From Chryseobacterium lathyri (GTDB lineage Bacteria > Bacteroidota > Bacteroidia > Flavobacteriales > Weeksellaceae): a DNA stretch of 64,000 bases. Position numbers and translations under genes: made by a program. Below, in pieces: positions 8,650 through 16,657 of the stretch (its first letter is position 1; every line of letters starts with the position of its first letter). The stretch is from the NCBI RefSeq assembly GCF_003290185.1, contig NZ_QNFY01000006.1, positions 248,001 through 312,000 of the forward strand. Reading direction: 5' to 3'. The notes beneath the pieces are model-generated. The model searched no databases. It was not told the DNA's origin and worked only from the letters and a program-made list of their open reading frames with translations.

Positions 8650-9234
8650 TTAACTGAGTATTTTAAGATTCATTTCAATAATGCTTTTAAGAATTTCCGG
8701 TGAGCCTTCCATTCTTCTCGTAACATGAATCCCGTTCCATAAATTGCTCAGGTACCACCCGGTCATTTCGGGATCTTCGATACTGGTGATCTGTCCGTTT
8801 GCCTGTGCATTTTTGATGGTTTCTGCAAACAGTGTCTGCAGTTTTTTCAGCAATTGGACTGTTATTTTTTTTATTTCAAGATCTTTTTCAGAAAGCTGAA
8901 CCAAGGCATTTCCTAAATAGCAACCACGTTCTTTATCGCAATCAGAAGCGTCAGCAAGATCCAGGAAAAACTGTCTGATGAATTGTACTTTGTCTTCAGA
9001 CTCAGCAATGCCGACTGAAAGCTTTTGATAAAAATATTCTGAAAACTGGGTGATCGACCGGATATAAAGTTCCCGCTTTCCACCTTTAAAAGCAAGATAA
9101 AAACTGCCTTTTCCGATACCCATAGCGCATAATAACTCATCAGCAGAAGCTGTATCATAGCCTTTGTTTCTGAAAACTTCAGTTGCCTTTGCAACAGCTT
9201 CCTGTTCGTCAAATATTTTAGGTCTTCCTGCCAT
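8650..9234 (-). CDS. TetR/AcrR-family repressor
   Basis: 194 aa. The N-terminal DNA-binding region reads EVFRNKGYDTASADELLCAM followed by GIGKGSFYLAFKGGKRELY, a textbook TetR helix-turn-helix. The C-terminal part resembles the TetR_C domain seen beside SDR or alkene reductase genes. It probably represses itself and the downstream SDR, since matching palindromes occur upstream of both. The effector ligand is unknown. Confidence 0.92.
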   Translation of the reverse strand: MAGRPKIFDEQEAVAKATEVFRNKGYDTASADELLCAMGIGKGSFYLAFKGGKRELYIRSITQFSEYFYQKLSVGIAESEDKVQFIRQFFLDLADASDCDKERGCYLGNALVQLSEKDLEIKKITVQLLKKLQTLFAETIKNAQANGQITSIEDPEMTGWYLSNLWNGIHVTRRMEGSPEILKSIIEMNLKILS

Positions 9235-9264
9235 TGGGATTATTTCTGAGACAAAGGTATGTTA

Positions 9265-9282
9265 TTGTACTGTTTGGTACAA
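9265..9282. promoter_or_regulatory. Operator-like palindrome before tetR
   Basis: TTGTAC-TGTTTG-GTACAA is a perfect 6-bp dyad around a 6-base centre, 30 bases upstream of the TetR start. It matches the 8616-8633 site. Confidence 0.7.
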
Positions 9283-9352
9283 AATAATATTTTCAATATG
9301 TTTTATAGTTTCTGTCGATATAAATTAATGAATAGAGTAAAACTGCATCATC

Positions 9353-9886
9353 CTATAGATCTAAAGTCATAAAAACAGCAGTTTCTTCCGGGTTTTTATA
9401 GAGTCTTGTATTAATTCCTGTGATGCTGAAGCCCATTCTTCTGTAAAACTGTATGGCCGGATAATTGGTATTTTGCGTTTCAAGCTCAATGATTCTGCAG
9501 TTTAAATGTCTGGCTTCCCGGACAGCATTTTTGATCAGCTGCGCCCCGGTTCCATTTCTTCTGAATTTTTCATTGATCAGAATATTCTCAATGTAAAAGC
9601 TGTTGTTCCATGTCCGGTGCTCACAGATGATCCAGCCTATCAGTTCATTATCTTCAAAAGCTCCGAAAGAATGTCCTTTTTCAATGATTTCATTAAGTTC
9701 TTCAAGCTCATCCGAATGGGTTTCCCAAATCTTAGAGTAGGGCATAGATTTTTCTTTTAATACAAATTCAAAAGAACCGCCATATTCAACAAAAGAAATG
9801 GATAAGATCTTATCTGTGGTGTATCCGTTAAGTCCCCAGTGTAGGGTAGGGTTTTCAGTCAGTTTTTCTAATTTTTTTATTTCCAT
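9353..9886 (-). CDS. GNAT-family N-acetyltransferase
   Basis: 177 aa. The acetyl-CoA loop RRNGTGAQLI follows the beta strand NSFYIENILINEKF, and the C-terminal LETQNTNYPAIQFYRRMGF is the classic GNAT ending. The acceptor is unknown. It is the last gene of a three-gene operon (11090 down to 9353) with gaps of 9 and 22 bases. Confidence 0.88.
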   Translation of the reverse strand: MEIKKLEKLTENPTLHWGLNGYTTDKILSISFVEYGGSFEFVLKEKSMPYSKIWETHSDELEELNEIIEKGHSFGAFEDNELIGWIICEHRTWNNSFYIENILINEKFRRNGTGAQLIKNAVREARHLNCRIIELETQNTNYPAIQFYRRMGFSITGINTRLYKNPEETAVFMTLDL

Positions 9887-9908
9887 GGAAATGCGGAATG
9901 TGATTGGT

Positions 9909-10301
9909 TTATTGAATTTCTGTACAGATTTCTACTAAATAATGATCAGGATCTTTGATATAGGCTACTTTCTGTCCCCACGGTTTTACTGCAGTACCTT
10001 CATAAAGAACGGCTCCGTTTTTAACTGCTTTTTCTACCAGTTTCTCAACATTATCTGTTGTAAAACCCAATTCAATTCCGAAAGGTTTTTCTTCAGATTT
10101 GGAAAACAGAAATCCTTGTTTTATATTGGAACTGGCCAGACTTATAGATGCGAAAGAAAGACTCGTTTCCCCGGTAAGAAGTTCTCCGTAATCTTTTTCA
10201 GGAGTGATGAATTTAATGGGCATATCAAATGTTTGGTGATAAAAATTCATTGATTTTACAACATCTTCAACATATAAAATGACGTATTTGAATTTGATCA
10301 T
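9909..10301 (-). CDS. VOC-family (glyoxalase/bleomycin-resistance-like) protein
   Basis: 130 aa, two beta-alpha-beta-beta-beta modules. The N-terminal YVILYVEDVVKSMNFYHQTF and C-terminal YIKDPDHYLVEICTEI are typical of the vicinal oxygen chelate superfamily. The Glu of VEIC is the usual metal ligand. Reaction unknown. It is the middle gene of the operon with an unknown protein and a GNAT enzyme. Confidence 0.88.
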   Translation of the reverse strand: MIKFKYVILYVEDVVKSMNFYHQTFDMPIKFITPEKDYGELLTGETSLSFASISLASSNIKQGFLFSKSEEKPFGIELGFTTDNVEKLVEKAVKNGAVLYEGTAVKPWGQKVAYIKDPDHYLVEICTEIQ

Positions 10302-10310
10302 AGTAATAGC

Positions 10311-11090
10311 TTATTTTTTATTTAAAATATATTCTTCGTCAGTAATCAGTTCTACAAAAGGACCATTCCGCGGATAATATTCCATTCCTCCGAAATGCCC
10401 GAAGTGAAGCTGATATTTCTGTTCCAGTTGACGCATTTTGTTTCCAAAAGTATTTATATCGACATTTTGAACTGTATTTTCCAGCTGTCTTCCGTTGGAG
10501 AAAAAAAGCATTAGATTGGAATGCTGTTTAAAATCGCAATGATAATAATAGAACACGTGAATATTTTCTTCAGTACATATCCGGGTCAAATCATTGACCA
10601 GATCTTTTTTGTTTGCTGAAGGCAAATTACAATCAATCCTGACAGAAAGGTTTTCAGCATTGTTTTTCTTGAAATCGGAACCGGTGATTTGCAGAAAACT
10701 ATGCTCTATAGTTTCAAAATTTTTCCTTTCCGGACTGAACCTTCTGCTTGATTTTACTTCAAAAGGCAGATCAGTCAGAACTGCATTGTGATGAATCAGC
10801 AACTGTTCTATTTCCGAAACAAACTGAAAATGCTCATCAAAAAGAGTATAATCGCCTGTGGAAATCAATAATTGGCTTTCATTGATCTTAATATCTAAAT
10901 ACAATCTTTTAAAACGGAAATGCAATTCCCCCAGTTTTTTGATGAGATTTTCGGGATGATCTACTGAAACCCGGGCTTCTAACTCAGCCGGATTGTCAGC
11001 ATGCCCTCCAAAGCCTTTGAAAAACCTGAAAAATTGGAAATTGTATACATTTTCCGGAAATTTAAAATACCAATATACTCCTAAAATCAT
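10311..11090 (-). CDS. Hypothetical cytosolic protein
   Basis: 259 aa; not recognised. There is no signal peptide or TM helix. It has aromatic-rich N- and C-termini (FQFFRFFKGFGGHADNP; LHFGHFGGMEYYPRNGPF) and alternating strands and helices, with a His-rich stretch HVFYYYHCDFKQH in the C-terminal half. It is the first gene of a three-gene operon with VOC and GNAT proteins, 9 bases before the former. The context suggests small-molecule stress or resistance but does not prove it. Confidence 0.65.
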   Translation of the reverse strand: MILGVYWYFKFPENVYNFQFFRFFKGFGGHADNPAELEARVSVDHPENLIKKLGELHFRFKRLYLDIKINESQLLISTGDYTLFDEHFQFVSEIEQLLIHHNAVLTDLPFEVKSSRRFSPERKNFETIEHSFLQITGSDFKKNNAENLSVRIDCNLPSANKKDLVNDLTRICTEENIHVFYYYHCDFKQHSNLMLFFSNGRQLENTVQNVDINTFGNKMRQLEQKYQLHFGHFGGMEYYPRNGPFVELITDEEYILNKK

Positions 11091-11164
11091 TTCTGCACTT
11101 ATTGGTTTAATAGACGGTTCTCAAATTTAAAGAAAATTTCACACTCCAAAACTTTCAAAACCCG

Positions 11165-11172
11165 TAAATTTG
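11165..11172 (+). promoter_or_regulatory. Predicted -7 box for pafA
   Basis: TAAATTTG, 21 bases before the pafA start codon, fits the Bacteroidetes -7 consensus. No good TTG box is seen upstream. Confidence 0.4.
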
Positions 11173-11193
11173 TGGTCAACAAAAATTTACTAG

Positions 11194-12840
11194 ATGCTTA
11201 GGAAAATTTCAATTGCGGCAGTAGCTTTATTGTCCGTGATTACAATCAATGCTCAGAAGAACAAAAATTCTCAATTAGAAAGACCCAAATTAGTCGTAGG
11301 ATTAGTGGTAGATCAGATGAGGTGGGATTATCTGTACCGTTTTTACAGTAAATACGGAAATGACGGTTTCAAAAGACTCCTGAATACCGGATATTCTTTA
11401 AATAATGTTCATATCAACTATGTACCTACTGTTACGGCTTTGGGACATACCAGCATCTATACAGGTTCTGTACCTGCGATTCATGGTATTGCCGGAAATG
11501 ACTGGACGGATAAAGAAACAGGGAAAAATGTTTACTGTACAACAGATGAAAACGTTCAGCCGGTAGGAACAACCAATACAAAAATAGGAAGCCATTCTCC
11601 AAAAAACCTTTGGTCTACAACCGTAACGGATGAATTGAGACTGGCTACCAATTTCCAGGGAAAAGTGATCGGGGTTTCGTTAAAAGACCGTGCTTCCATT
11701 CTTCCAGCGGGACATACTCCGAACGGAGCTTTCTGGTTTGATGACAGTACCGGAAGCTTTATTACGAGTACATGGTATATGAACGATTTGCCTCAATGGG
11801 TTAAATCTTTCAATTCGCAGAACCTGCCTGAAAAATTAGTGGCAAACGGATGGAATACTTTGCTCCCGATTAATCAGTATACAGAAAGTTCTCCTGACAA
11901 TTCTTCTTGGGAGGGGCTGTTGGGAAGTGCAAAAACTCCTGTTTTCCCTTACAGTAATTTAGCACAGGATTACCAGGCAAAAAAAGATAATATCCGCTAT
12001 ACACCTTTCGGAAATACGCTGACGCTTAAATTGGCTGAAGCTTCTGTGGAAGGTGAAAAATTAGGAAGTGATCAGATTACCGACTTTTTAGCGATCAACC
12101 TGGCTTCTACAGATTATGCAGGACATAAATTCGGTCCGAATTCTATCGAAGTGGAAGATGTTTATTTAAGACTTGACCAGGATCTGGCTCAGTTTTTCAG
12201 CTACCTGGATTCAAAAGTAGGAAAAGGAGAGTATACTGTTTTCCTTTCTGCTGACCACGGTGGAGCTCATTCTGTAGGATTCCTGAAAGAACATAAAATT
12301 ACTACAGGATTCTTTGGTGAAGGAATGGAAAAAGATATCAATCAGAAGCTGAAGGATAAATTCGGAGTCGATAAGCTTATTAATGCAGTAGACAACTATC
12401 AGATCTATTTTGACAGAAAGCTGATGCAGGATAATAAAATTGAACTGGATGACCTGAGAGACTTTACGATAAAAGAGCTTCAGAAAGATCCTACTGTTTT
12501 ATATGCTGTTTCTGTGGATGAAGTTCAGGAAGCTACTATTCCGGAGCCTATCAAACAGAGAATCATCAACGGGATCAACAGACAGAGAAGCGGAGATATT
12601 CAGCTGATTTCTCACGATTCCATGCTTCCTCCATATTCTAAAACAGGAACTACCCACAGCGTATGGAATTCTTATGATGCACACATACCATTGATCTTTA
12701 TGGGATGGGGAATCCAGAAAGGAGAAAGTAATAAGCCTTATAATATGACGGATATTGCACCTACCGTTTCATCATTACTGAAAATTCAGTTCCCGAGTGG
12801 AAATATAGGAAACCCAATCACAGAAGTTATTGGAAGATAA
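11194..12840 (+). CDS. pafA: Secreted alkaline phosphatase, PafA type
   Basis: 548 aa with a Sec signal (MLRKISIAAVALLSVITINAQ). It belongs to the alkaline phosphatase superfamily and is closest in motifs to PafA of Elizabethkingia (Chryseobacterium) meningosepticum, a calcium-tolerant phosphomonoesterase. The nucleophile Thr81 sits in PTVTALGHTS. Asn102 (GNDW), Lys164 and Arg166 (SLKDRASILPAGH) match the PafA substrate-binding residues with an offset of two. The zinc ligands are Asp40, DYAGHKFGP, SADHGG and the His in THSVWNSYDAH. It should release phosphate from organic esters in the periplasm. It is monocistronic with a terminator downstream. Confidence 0.93.
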   Translation: MLRKISIAAVALLSVITINAQKNKNSQLERPKLVVGLVVDQMRWDYLYRFYSKYGNDGFKRLLNTGYSLNNVHINYVPTVTALGHTSIYTGSVPAIHGIAGNDWTDKETGKNVYCTTDENVQPVGTTNTKIGSHSPKNLWSTTVTDELRLATNFQGKVIGVSLKDRASILPAGHTPNGAFWFDDSTGSFITSTWYMNDLPQWVKSFNSQNLPEKLVANGWNTLLPINQYTESSPDNSSWEGLLGSAKTPVFPYSNLAQDYQAKKDNIRYTPFGNTLTLKLAEASVEGEKLGSDQITDFLAINLASTDYAGHKFGPNSIEVEDVYLRLDQDLAQFFSYLDSKVGKGEYTVFLSADHGGAHSVGFLKEHKITTGFFGEGMEKDINQKLKDKFGVDKLINAVDNYQIYFDRKLMQDNKIELDDLRDFTIKELQKDPTVLYAVSVDEVQEATIPEPIKQRIINGINRQRSGDIQLISHDSMLPPYSKTGTTHSVWNSYDAHIPLIFMGWGIQKGESNKPYNMTDIAPTVSSLLKIQFPSGNIGNPITEVIGR

Positions 12841-12846
12841 AATCAC

Positions 12847-12877
12847 AAAAAAGCATTTCGAAAGGGATGCTTTTTTT
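12847..12877 (+). terminator. Terminator after pafA
   Basis: AAAAAAGCATTTC, loop GAAA, GGGATGC followed by seven T; the stem includes G-U pairs. It begins 7 bases after the pafA stop. Confidence 0.85.
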
Positions 12878-12978
12878 ATTATCATTCATAGCTGATCATT
12901 TAACCTTATCAGCCCCTTGAATCTATTCTTCAGTAGATTCTATTTAACAGATTGAAAAGTGAAAATAAAAAAATAACC

Positions 12979-13010
12979 AAAAAACTCGCAGGATTTTCTG
13001 CGAGTTTTGT
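12979..13010 (-). terminator. Terminator of the barnase-barstar operon
   Basis: ACTCGCAG (12984-12991) and CTGCGAGT (12998-13005) form a perfect 8-bp stem. On the minus strand it is followed by TTTTTT. It lies 16 bases past the barstar stop. Confidence 0.85.
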
Positions 13011-13025
13011 TTTATTGAATTGGAA

Positions 13026-13340
13026 TTATTCTTCATCTTCAGGATTACCTTCATCTTCTTCATCCTCATATTGTTCGAGGTAATAAGTGAAGCTGAAATC
13101 TTCTGTTTCATCTTCTGCATCTTCAAGAGTTGTCAGAAGATCTTCAAAGATCTCAAGCTGGTCTACCGTCATATTCACAAATTCAATGTGAAGCGGCAGC
13201 TCCAATCCTCCGGTAATAATGTCGGAAAGAGCATCAAGATTATCTCCAAAATGTTCTGGAAGACTAACTTTTTCCTTTAATTGGGTATAAAAATCTTCAT
13301 AGTCTCCTATGTCTGTAAAATCGATATATATTGTCTTCAT
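13026..13340 (-). CDS. Barstar-family RNase inhibitor
   Basis: 104 aa. Residues 1-50 align with barstar by eye: LPEHFGDNLDALSDIITG corresponds to the barnase-binding helix and loop. Asp36, Asp40 and Thr43 match barstar Asp35, Asp39 and Thr42, which contact barnase Arg83, Arg87 and His102. Barstar Tyr29 and Trp38 are replaced by His30 and Ser39. The C-terminus is extended and very acidic (EDEEDEGNPEDEE). There is no signal peptide, so it is cytoplasmic. Its start overlaps the stop of the metalloprotease gene (ATGA), and the barnase-like gene is two genes upstream, so it is the likely immunity protein of that RNase. Confidence 0.9.
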   Translation of the reverse strand: MKTIYIDFTDIGDYEDFYTQLKEKVSLPEHFGDNLDALSDIITGGLELPLHIEFVNMTVDQLEIFEDLLTTLEDAEDETEDFSFTYYLEQYEDEEDEGNPEDEE

Positions 13341-13954
13341 ATAGAATTAAATTTCCAGTTTTTATTGATCAAAAATGTTTTGCATTTATTGCAGAAATCT
13401 GTTTCTTCATTGGTAGGATTTCCTCCTTCTGCATCCCTCATAAAACATGTTTTTTCGGGACAGTGTTTTAATCCCTGCGTATGTCCGAGTTCATGAATGG
13501 CTATTTTAAAGAACTGTTGATCGGTATTATTTCTGTTGAGTCTGTATTGAGAGGCTACACAGGCTTTTCCTGGTCTGTAACCGAGTCCCATAATCCCATA
13601 GTCTTTTATTTTACCTTTGGTAACGCTTATATCTTTTGAGGTTAATCCAATGGTTACAAAGCCTTCTTTTGTTCTGCTGCTCAGAAATTTAATGATAGAA
13701 TCTGCCCTGTAGCGGTTCCTGTCTTTGTAGTATGCATTCTCAGGAAGATCAATTGCTTCAAGAATTTTCACATTCGGGTAGACATTTCTGATTCCTTCAG
13801 AAGTTTTCTTCACATTTTCAGAGCTGATATCTTTGAACGGTTGAATCAGTATGGTTATAGGTTTATTGTTCCTTACAGGTGGCTGCTGTTTTTCCGAGCA
13901 TGAAAATGCTAAGAATAATGATGTCATAAGGACATAAAGACTATTGCTTCTCAA
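13337..13954 (-). CDS. Archaemetzincin-like zinc protease, lipoprotein
   Basis: 205 aa. It has a lipoprotein signal with lipobox LAFSC (Cys19). The active site is HELGHTQGLKHC: His154, Glu155, His158 and His164, followed by four structural Cys (165, 170, 188, 191) and Met172. This is the archaemetzincin (peptidase M54) arrangement, in which the Cys residues bind a second zinc. The gene overlaps the upstream barnase-like gene by 14 bases and the downstream barstar gene by 4 bases, so all three are translationally coupled. It probably sits in the outer membrane or periplasm. A role in processing or releasing the RNase is an inference from position only. Confidence 0.88.
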   Translation of the reverse strand: MRSNSLYVLMTSLFLAFSCSEKQQPPVRNNKPITILIQPFKDISSENVKKTSEGIRNVYPNVKILEAIDLPENAYYKDRNRYRADSIIKFLSSRTKEGFVTIGLTSKDISVTKGKIKDYGIMGLGYRPGKACVASQYRLNRNNTDQQFFKIAIHELGHTQGLKHCPEKTCFMRDAEGGNPTNEETDFCNKCKTFLINKNWKFNSI

Positions 13955-14456
13955 AACTTTTATAATGGTTTTTAGTCAGATAAACATCACCATTTTCCGT
14001 AAAGATAATCCGGTCTGCATTTCGGTTTCCACAGCTGTAATTTACATCAGCTTCATAATATTCTTCACCCTGAGGAAGTTTCTTTTCGCGGTTTCCGAAC
14101 TTATCTCCGCCTATAGCCTTGCCTGGCAATACATCGCAGAGGTTACCTTTTGAAGCATTCCAACCCTGTTTTCTAGCCTCATTTTTAGTGATATAATAAT
14201 CAGGAAGTCTGTGATTCTGCTTTACATAATTAATGACCGTTTTCTCCTCTGTGAGCCGGTCAATAGGCTGCGAGGAATGGTTTGCATTATTACTTTGGGA
14301 ATGTGGAGATTCACTTCCATAGCTTGTAGCCTCTGTTTTTACAGTCTCTGTATTTCCCTTTTTGTCTACAATAAAGTTATTGTAAATATACATCGCGGAC
14401 ATTCCGAAAAGAAGTCCCAGACAAATAAAAAATACTGACCTTATTTTACCGTTCAT
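13941..14456 (-). CDS. Barnase-like secreted ribonuclease (N1/T1 superfamily)
   Basis: 171 aa. An N-terminal hydrophobic segment (about residues 6-24) acts as signal or anchor, followed by a low-complexity Ser/Asn linker to about residue 65. The C-terminal domain closely follows barnase: LPDYYITKNEARKQGW, NASKGNLCDVLPGKAIGGD and ADVNYSCGNRNADRI. The catalytic residues are all present: Lys103 (barnase Lys27), Glu135 (Glu73), Arg145 (Arg83), Arg149 (Arg87) and His164 (His102). Cys107 and Cys142, absent from barnase, could form a disulfide. It should cleave RNA after guanosine, outside the cytoplasm or in a target cell. It begins 22 bases after nadE and overlaps the protease gene. Confidence 0.93.
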   Translation of the reverse strand: MNGKIRSVFFICLGLLFGMSAMYIYNNFIVDKKGNTETVKTEATSYGSESPHSQSNNANHSSQPIDRLTEEKTVINYVKQNHRLPDYYITKNEARKQGWNASKGNLCDVLPGKAIGGDKFGNREKKLPQGEEYYEADVNYSCGNRNADRIIFTENGDVYLTKNHYKSFEKQ

Positions 14457-14478
14457 ATATACATCTTATCATTCAAAA

Positions 14479-15273
14479 CTAATCGTTTCTCCATTCCTCA
14501 GGAATATCACAAACCGGAATAGGATTTATTTTATGCTGAGCTGCTTTATGCATTCGGTCAAAAATTAAAAATACCTCTTTATCGCGACCCTCATAATCAT
14601 CTGCAGTTTTAGTTCCGTATTCTTTTTGAATTTCCTCCAGTTCCGGATATGTTGCTCCGATTTGATCTTCGTCGGTTCTGTCTGCATCCCAAAGTCCGTC
14701 TGTCGGAATTGCATTTTGAATACTTTCGATAAGGTTTAATCCTTTTGCCAACTTATAAATCTCAGTTTTATATAGATCAGCAATTGGAGAAACATCTACA
14801 CCACCGTCCCCGTATTTGGTATAAAATCCGATTCCGAAATCCTCCACTTTGTTTCCGGTTCCGCAGACCAAAAGCCCGTGAAGTTGCCCAAAGTAATACA
14901 ATGTCAACATTCTGAAACGGGATCTGGTATTGGCAAGAGCAAGATTGTTACTCCATCTTCCTTCAATATGATCTTCAACGACATCTTCAAAAGTTTCAAA
15001 AACAGGAGTTAGATTGATGGTTTTACCCTGAACGTTTGGAAATCTTTTTTTAAGATCTTCAATATGATCCTGAGCACGGTTGACCTGGTCCTGTTTCTGA
15101 CGTATCGGCATTTCGAGAAGTAATACTTCAAGTCCGGTCATTGCACAAAGCGTGGAAACTACTCCAGAATCTACACCCCCGGAAACACCTATTACATATC
15201 CTTTTACATTAGCTTTTACAGCATAATCCTTTAACCATGCTACAATATGATCTATTACTTTTTGAGTCTGCAT
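14479..15273 (-). CDS. nadE: NAD(+) synthase, ammonia-type
   Basis: 264 aa single-domain NAD synthetase. It has the PP-loop SGGVDSGVVSTLCA, the NTRSRFRM segment and the KVEDFGIGFYTKYGDGGVD motif that binds deamido-NAD. It makes NAD from nicotinate adenine dinucleotide, ATP and ammonia; no glutaminase domain is present, so ammonia must come free or from a partner. A TAATTTTG -7 box lies 127 bases upstream with a 25-codon ORF in between. The barnase operon follows after only 22 bases, so read-through is plausible. Confidence 0.94.
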   Translation of the reverse strand: MQTQKVIDHIVAWLKDYAVKANVKGYVIGVSGGVDSGVVSTLCAMTGLEVLLLEMPIRQKQDQVNRAQDHIEDLKKRFPNVQGKTINLTPVFETFEDVVEDHIEGRWSNNLALANTRSRFRMLTLYYFGQLHGLLVCGTGNKVEDFGIGFYTKYGDGGVDVSPIADLYKTEIYKLAKGLNLIESIQNAIPTDGLWDADRTDEDQIGATYPELEEIQKEYGTKTADDYEGRDKEVFLIFDRMHKAAQHKINPIPVCDIPEEWRND

Positions 15274-15284
15274 TATTTATTTTT

Positions 15285-15362
15285 TTAGTCTATTACAAAT
15301 TCTTTAGGCATTTCTACGCCTTTTACATTTTTTAATACGTCTTTTATCATTTCCACAGCCAT
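15285..15362 (-). CDS. Possible 25-aa leader or small protein upstream of nadE
   Basis: An ATG at 15362 opens a 25-codon frame (MAVEMIKDVLKNVKG, then VEMPKEFVID) ending 11 bases before the nadE start. It lies between a TAATTTTG box and nadE. The composition looks protein-like (an amphipathic helix), and the frame stays open for about 14 codons upstream of the ATG. It may be a small protein, a leader peptide or the tail of a decayed gene. No family is recognised. Confidence 0.3.
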   Translation of the reverse strand: MAVEMIKDVLKNVKGVEMPKEFVID

Positions 15363-15399
15363 TGCATTCACTTCACGAATTTCAAACGGAAAAGAAATC

Positions 15400-15407
15400 C
15401 AAAATTA
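15400..15407 (-). promoter_or_regulatory. Predicted -7 box for nadE
   Basis: On the minus strand this reads TAATTTTG, a full match to TAnnTTTG. It lies 127 bases upstream of nadE and 38 bases upstream of the 25-codon frame. Confidence 0.4.
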
Positions 15408-15427
15408 ATGGTTTTTTTGTAACCATA

Positions 15428-15961
15428 CTATGGTAAATATTTTTCACGTCTTAGCTCATACCAGTTACAGATTCCGTCAGGTTCTGTGAATTCACCGGTT
15501 TTTTCAAAGCCTAATTTCTTTAAAATATGATTGGATCCTTCATTTCCGGAATGGGCATGTGCGTAGATCACATCAGCTTTCATGTCATTAAAACCAAGCT
15601 CCAGGGATGCTTTTGCAGCTTCCAGTGCATAACCTTTTCCCCAGAATTCAGGTAAATAACGGTAGCCAAGATCGAGTATGTTTTTATAACCATTGATCTC
15701 TTCGGTCAGTAATTTCAGCCCGCTCCAGCCAATCAGCAGCCCGGTTTCTTTTTCAATAACAGCAAGCCTTCCTATGCCGTTTTCTTGATATTGCTTCTGA
15801 ATCATTCTGATTACAGCTAATGATTCCCTTTGTTCTGTGAGTACCGGAACGCCGATATATTTCATCACTTCCGGGTTAGAATCCAGCAGAAACATCCGTT
15901 CAACGTCTGATTCTTCAAATTTTCTTAAAATAAGTCTTTCTGTTTCTAGTTTCATGGTCAT
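15428..15961 (-). CDS. GNAT N-acetyltransferase (RimJ/RimL-like)
   Basis: 177 aa. It starts with ETERLILRKFEESDVERM, typical of RimJ/RimL-type acetyltransferases. The acetyl-CoA motif is LPEFWGKGYALEAAKASLEL, and NEGSNHILKKLGFEKTGEF is the C-terminal GNAT element. The substrate may be a protein N-terminus or a small molecule. It ends the minus-strand group with the LRR gene, whose stop lies 2 bases before its start. Confidence 0.88.
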   Translation of the reverse strand: MTMKLETERLILRKFEESDVERMFLLDSNPEVMKYIGVPVLTEQRESLAVIRMIQKQYQENGIGRLAVIEKETGLLIGWSGLKLLTEEINGYKNILDLGYRYLPEFWGKGYALEAAKASLELGFNDMKADVIYAHAHSGNEGSNHILKKLGFEKTGEFTEPDGICNWYELRREKYLP

Positions 15962-15963
15962 AA

Positions 15964-16605
15964 TTATTGTTCAGCTCCGAAAATGGTTATATCAGTTTTC
16001 ACTCCTTTCTTGATGTCTGATTCCTTCATTGGATTCCCGCCTATATTCAATGTTTGAAGGGCTGGATTTTTTGAAATGTCAAGTTTCTGGATCTTATTGT
16101 GCTCTACGTTTAATTTTCTTAAATTTTTGAGCGGAGTGATATCAACCGCTTTTAATTGATTTAAAGATAATGTTAATTGATCAATTCTTGGGGTTTCCTT
16201 TAACGAAATATTCTCCAGAAGGTTGTTGTCAAGATACAAGGAAGCCAAGCTTTTAAGACCTTCTGCCCTAAAAGAAGAAATCTTGCATCCTGTACAGGAA
16301 AACAGCTCGAGCTGTGGTAGTCCCATAATCGAAACATTCGGAATGGTATTATCATCAAGCACGATCATCTTGGCATTGCTAAAAAGGAGCATATCATCAG
16401 CTGATGTAATGCCTTTCTGAACCAGAAATAAATTGGTGATCATATCAGCTTCCAGTTTCTCCAGTGAGCCGTTTTTATTGAGATCAAAATTTTCAAGGAC
16501 AGCTTTTTCAAAGTTCGGATCCTTAAAATTAAGTTTTTGGGCACGGAAAAGAAAAAATCCTGAAATAATAAGGCTGAAAGTTGCAAATATTTTAATTTTC
16601 ATCAT
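15964..16605 (-). CDS. Secreted leucine-rich-repeat protein
   Basis: 213 aa with a Sec signal (FATFSLIISGFFLFRAQ). After a short region with an EF-hand-like loop (DLNKNGSLEKLEAD) come about five LRR units of around 21 residues, for example LASLYLDNNLLENISLKE, LRKLNVEHNKIQKLDISKN and LQTLNIGGNPM. It is probably a periplasmic or surface binding protein; there is no T9SS tail. It is divergent from gldB, with starts 52 bases apart, and may share its control region. Confidence 0.82.
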   Translation of the reverse strand: MMKIKIFATFSLIISGFFLFRAQKLNFKDPNFEKAVLENFDLNKNGSLEKLEADMITNLFLVQKGITSADDMLLFSNAKMIVLDDNTIPNVSIMGLPQLELFSCTGCKISSFRAEGLKSLASLYLDNNLLENISLKETPRIDQLTLSLNQLKAVDITPLKNLRKLNVEHNKIQKLDISKNPALQTLNIGGNPMKESDIKKGVKTDITIFGAEQ

Positions 16606-16624
16606 CGAATGTGTTTTTAATCCT

Positions 16625-16632
16625 TATTTTTG
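16625..16632 (+). promoter_or_regulatory. Predicted -7 box for gldB
   Basis: TATTTTTG, 25 bases before the gldB start, in the short divergent region shared with the LRR gene. Confidence 0.35.
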
Positions 16633-16657
16633 TACACTTAAATTTCATGTAAAAATA

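Noticed and set aside
16433..16657. N-terminal extension of the gldB frame
   Set aside because: The frame is open but antisense to the LRR gene, and the lipoprotein signal begins at 16658, after the -7 box.
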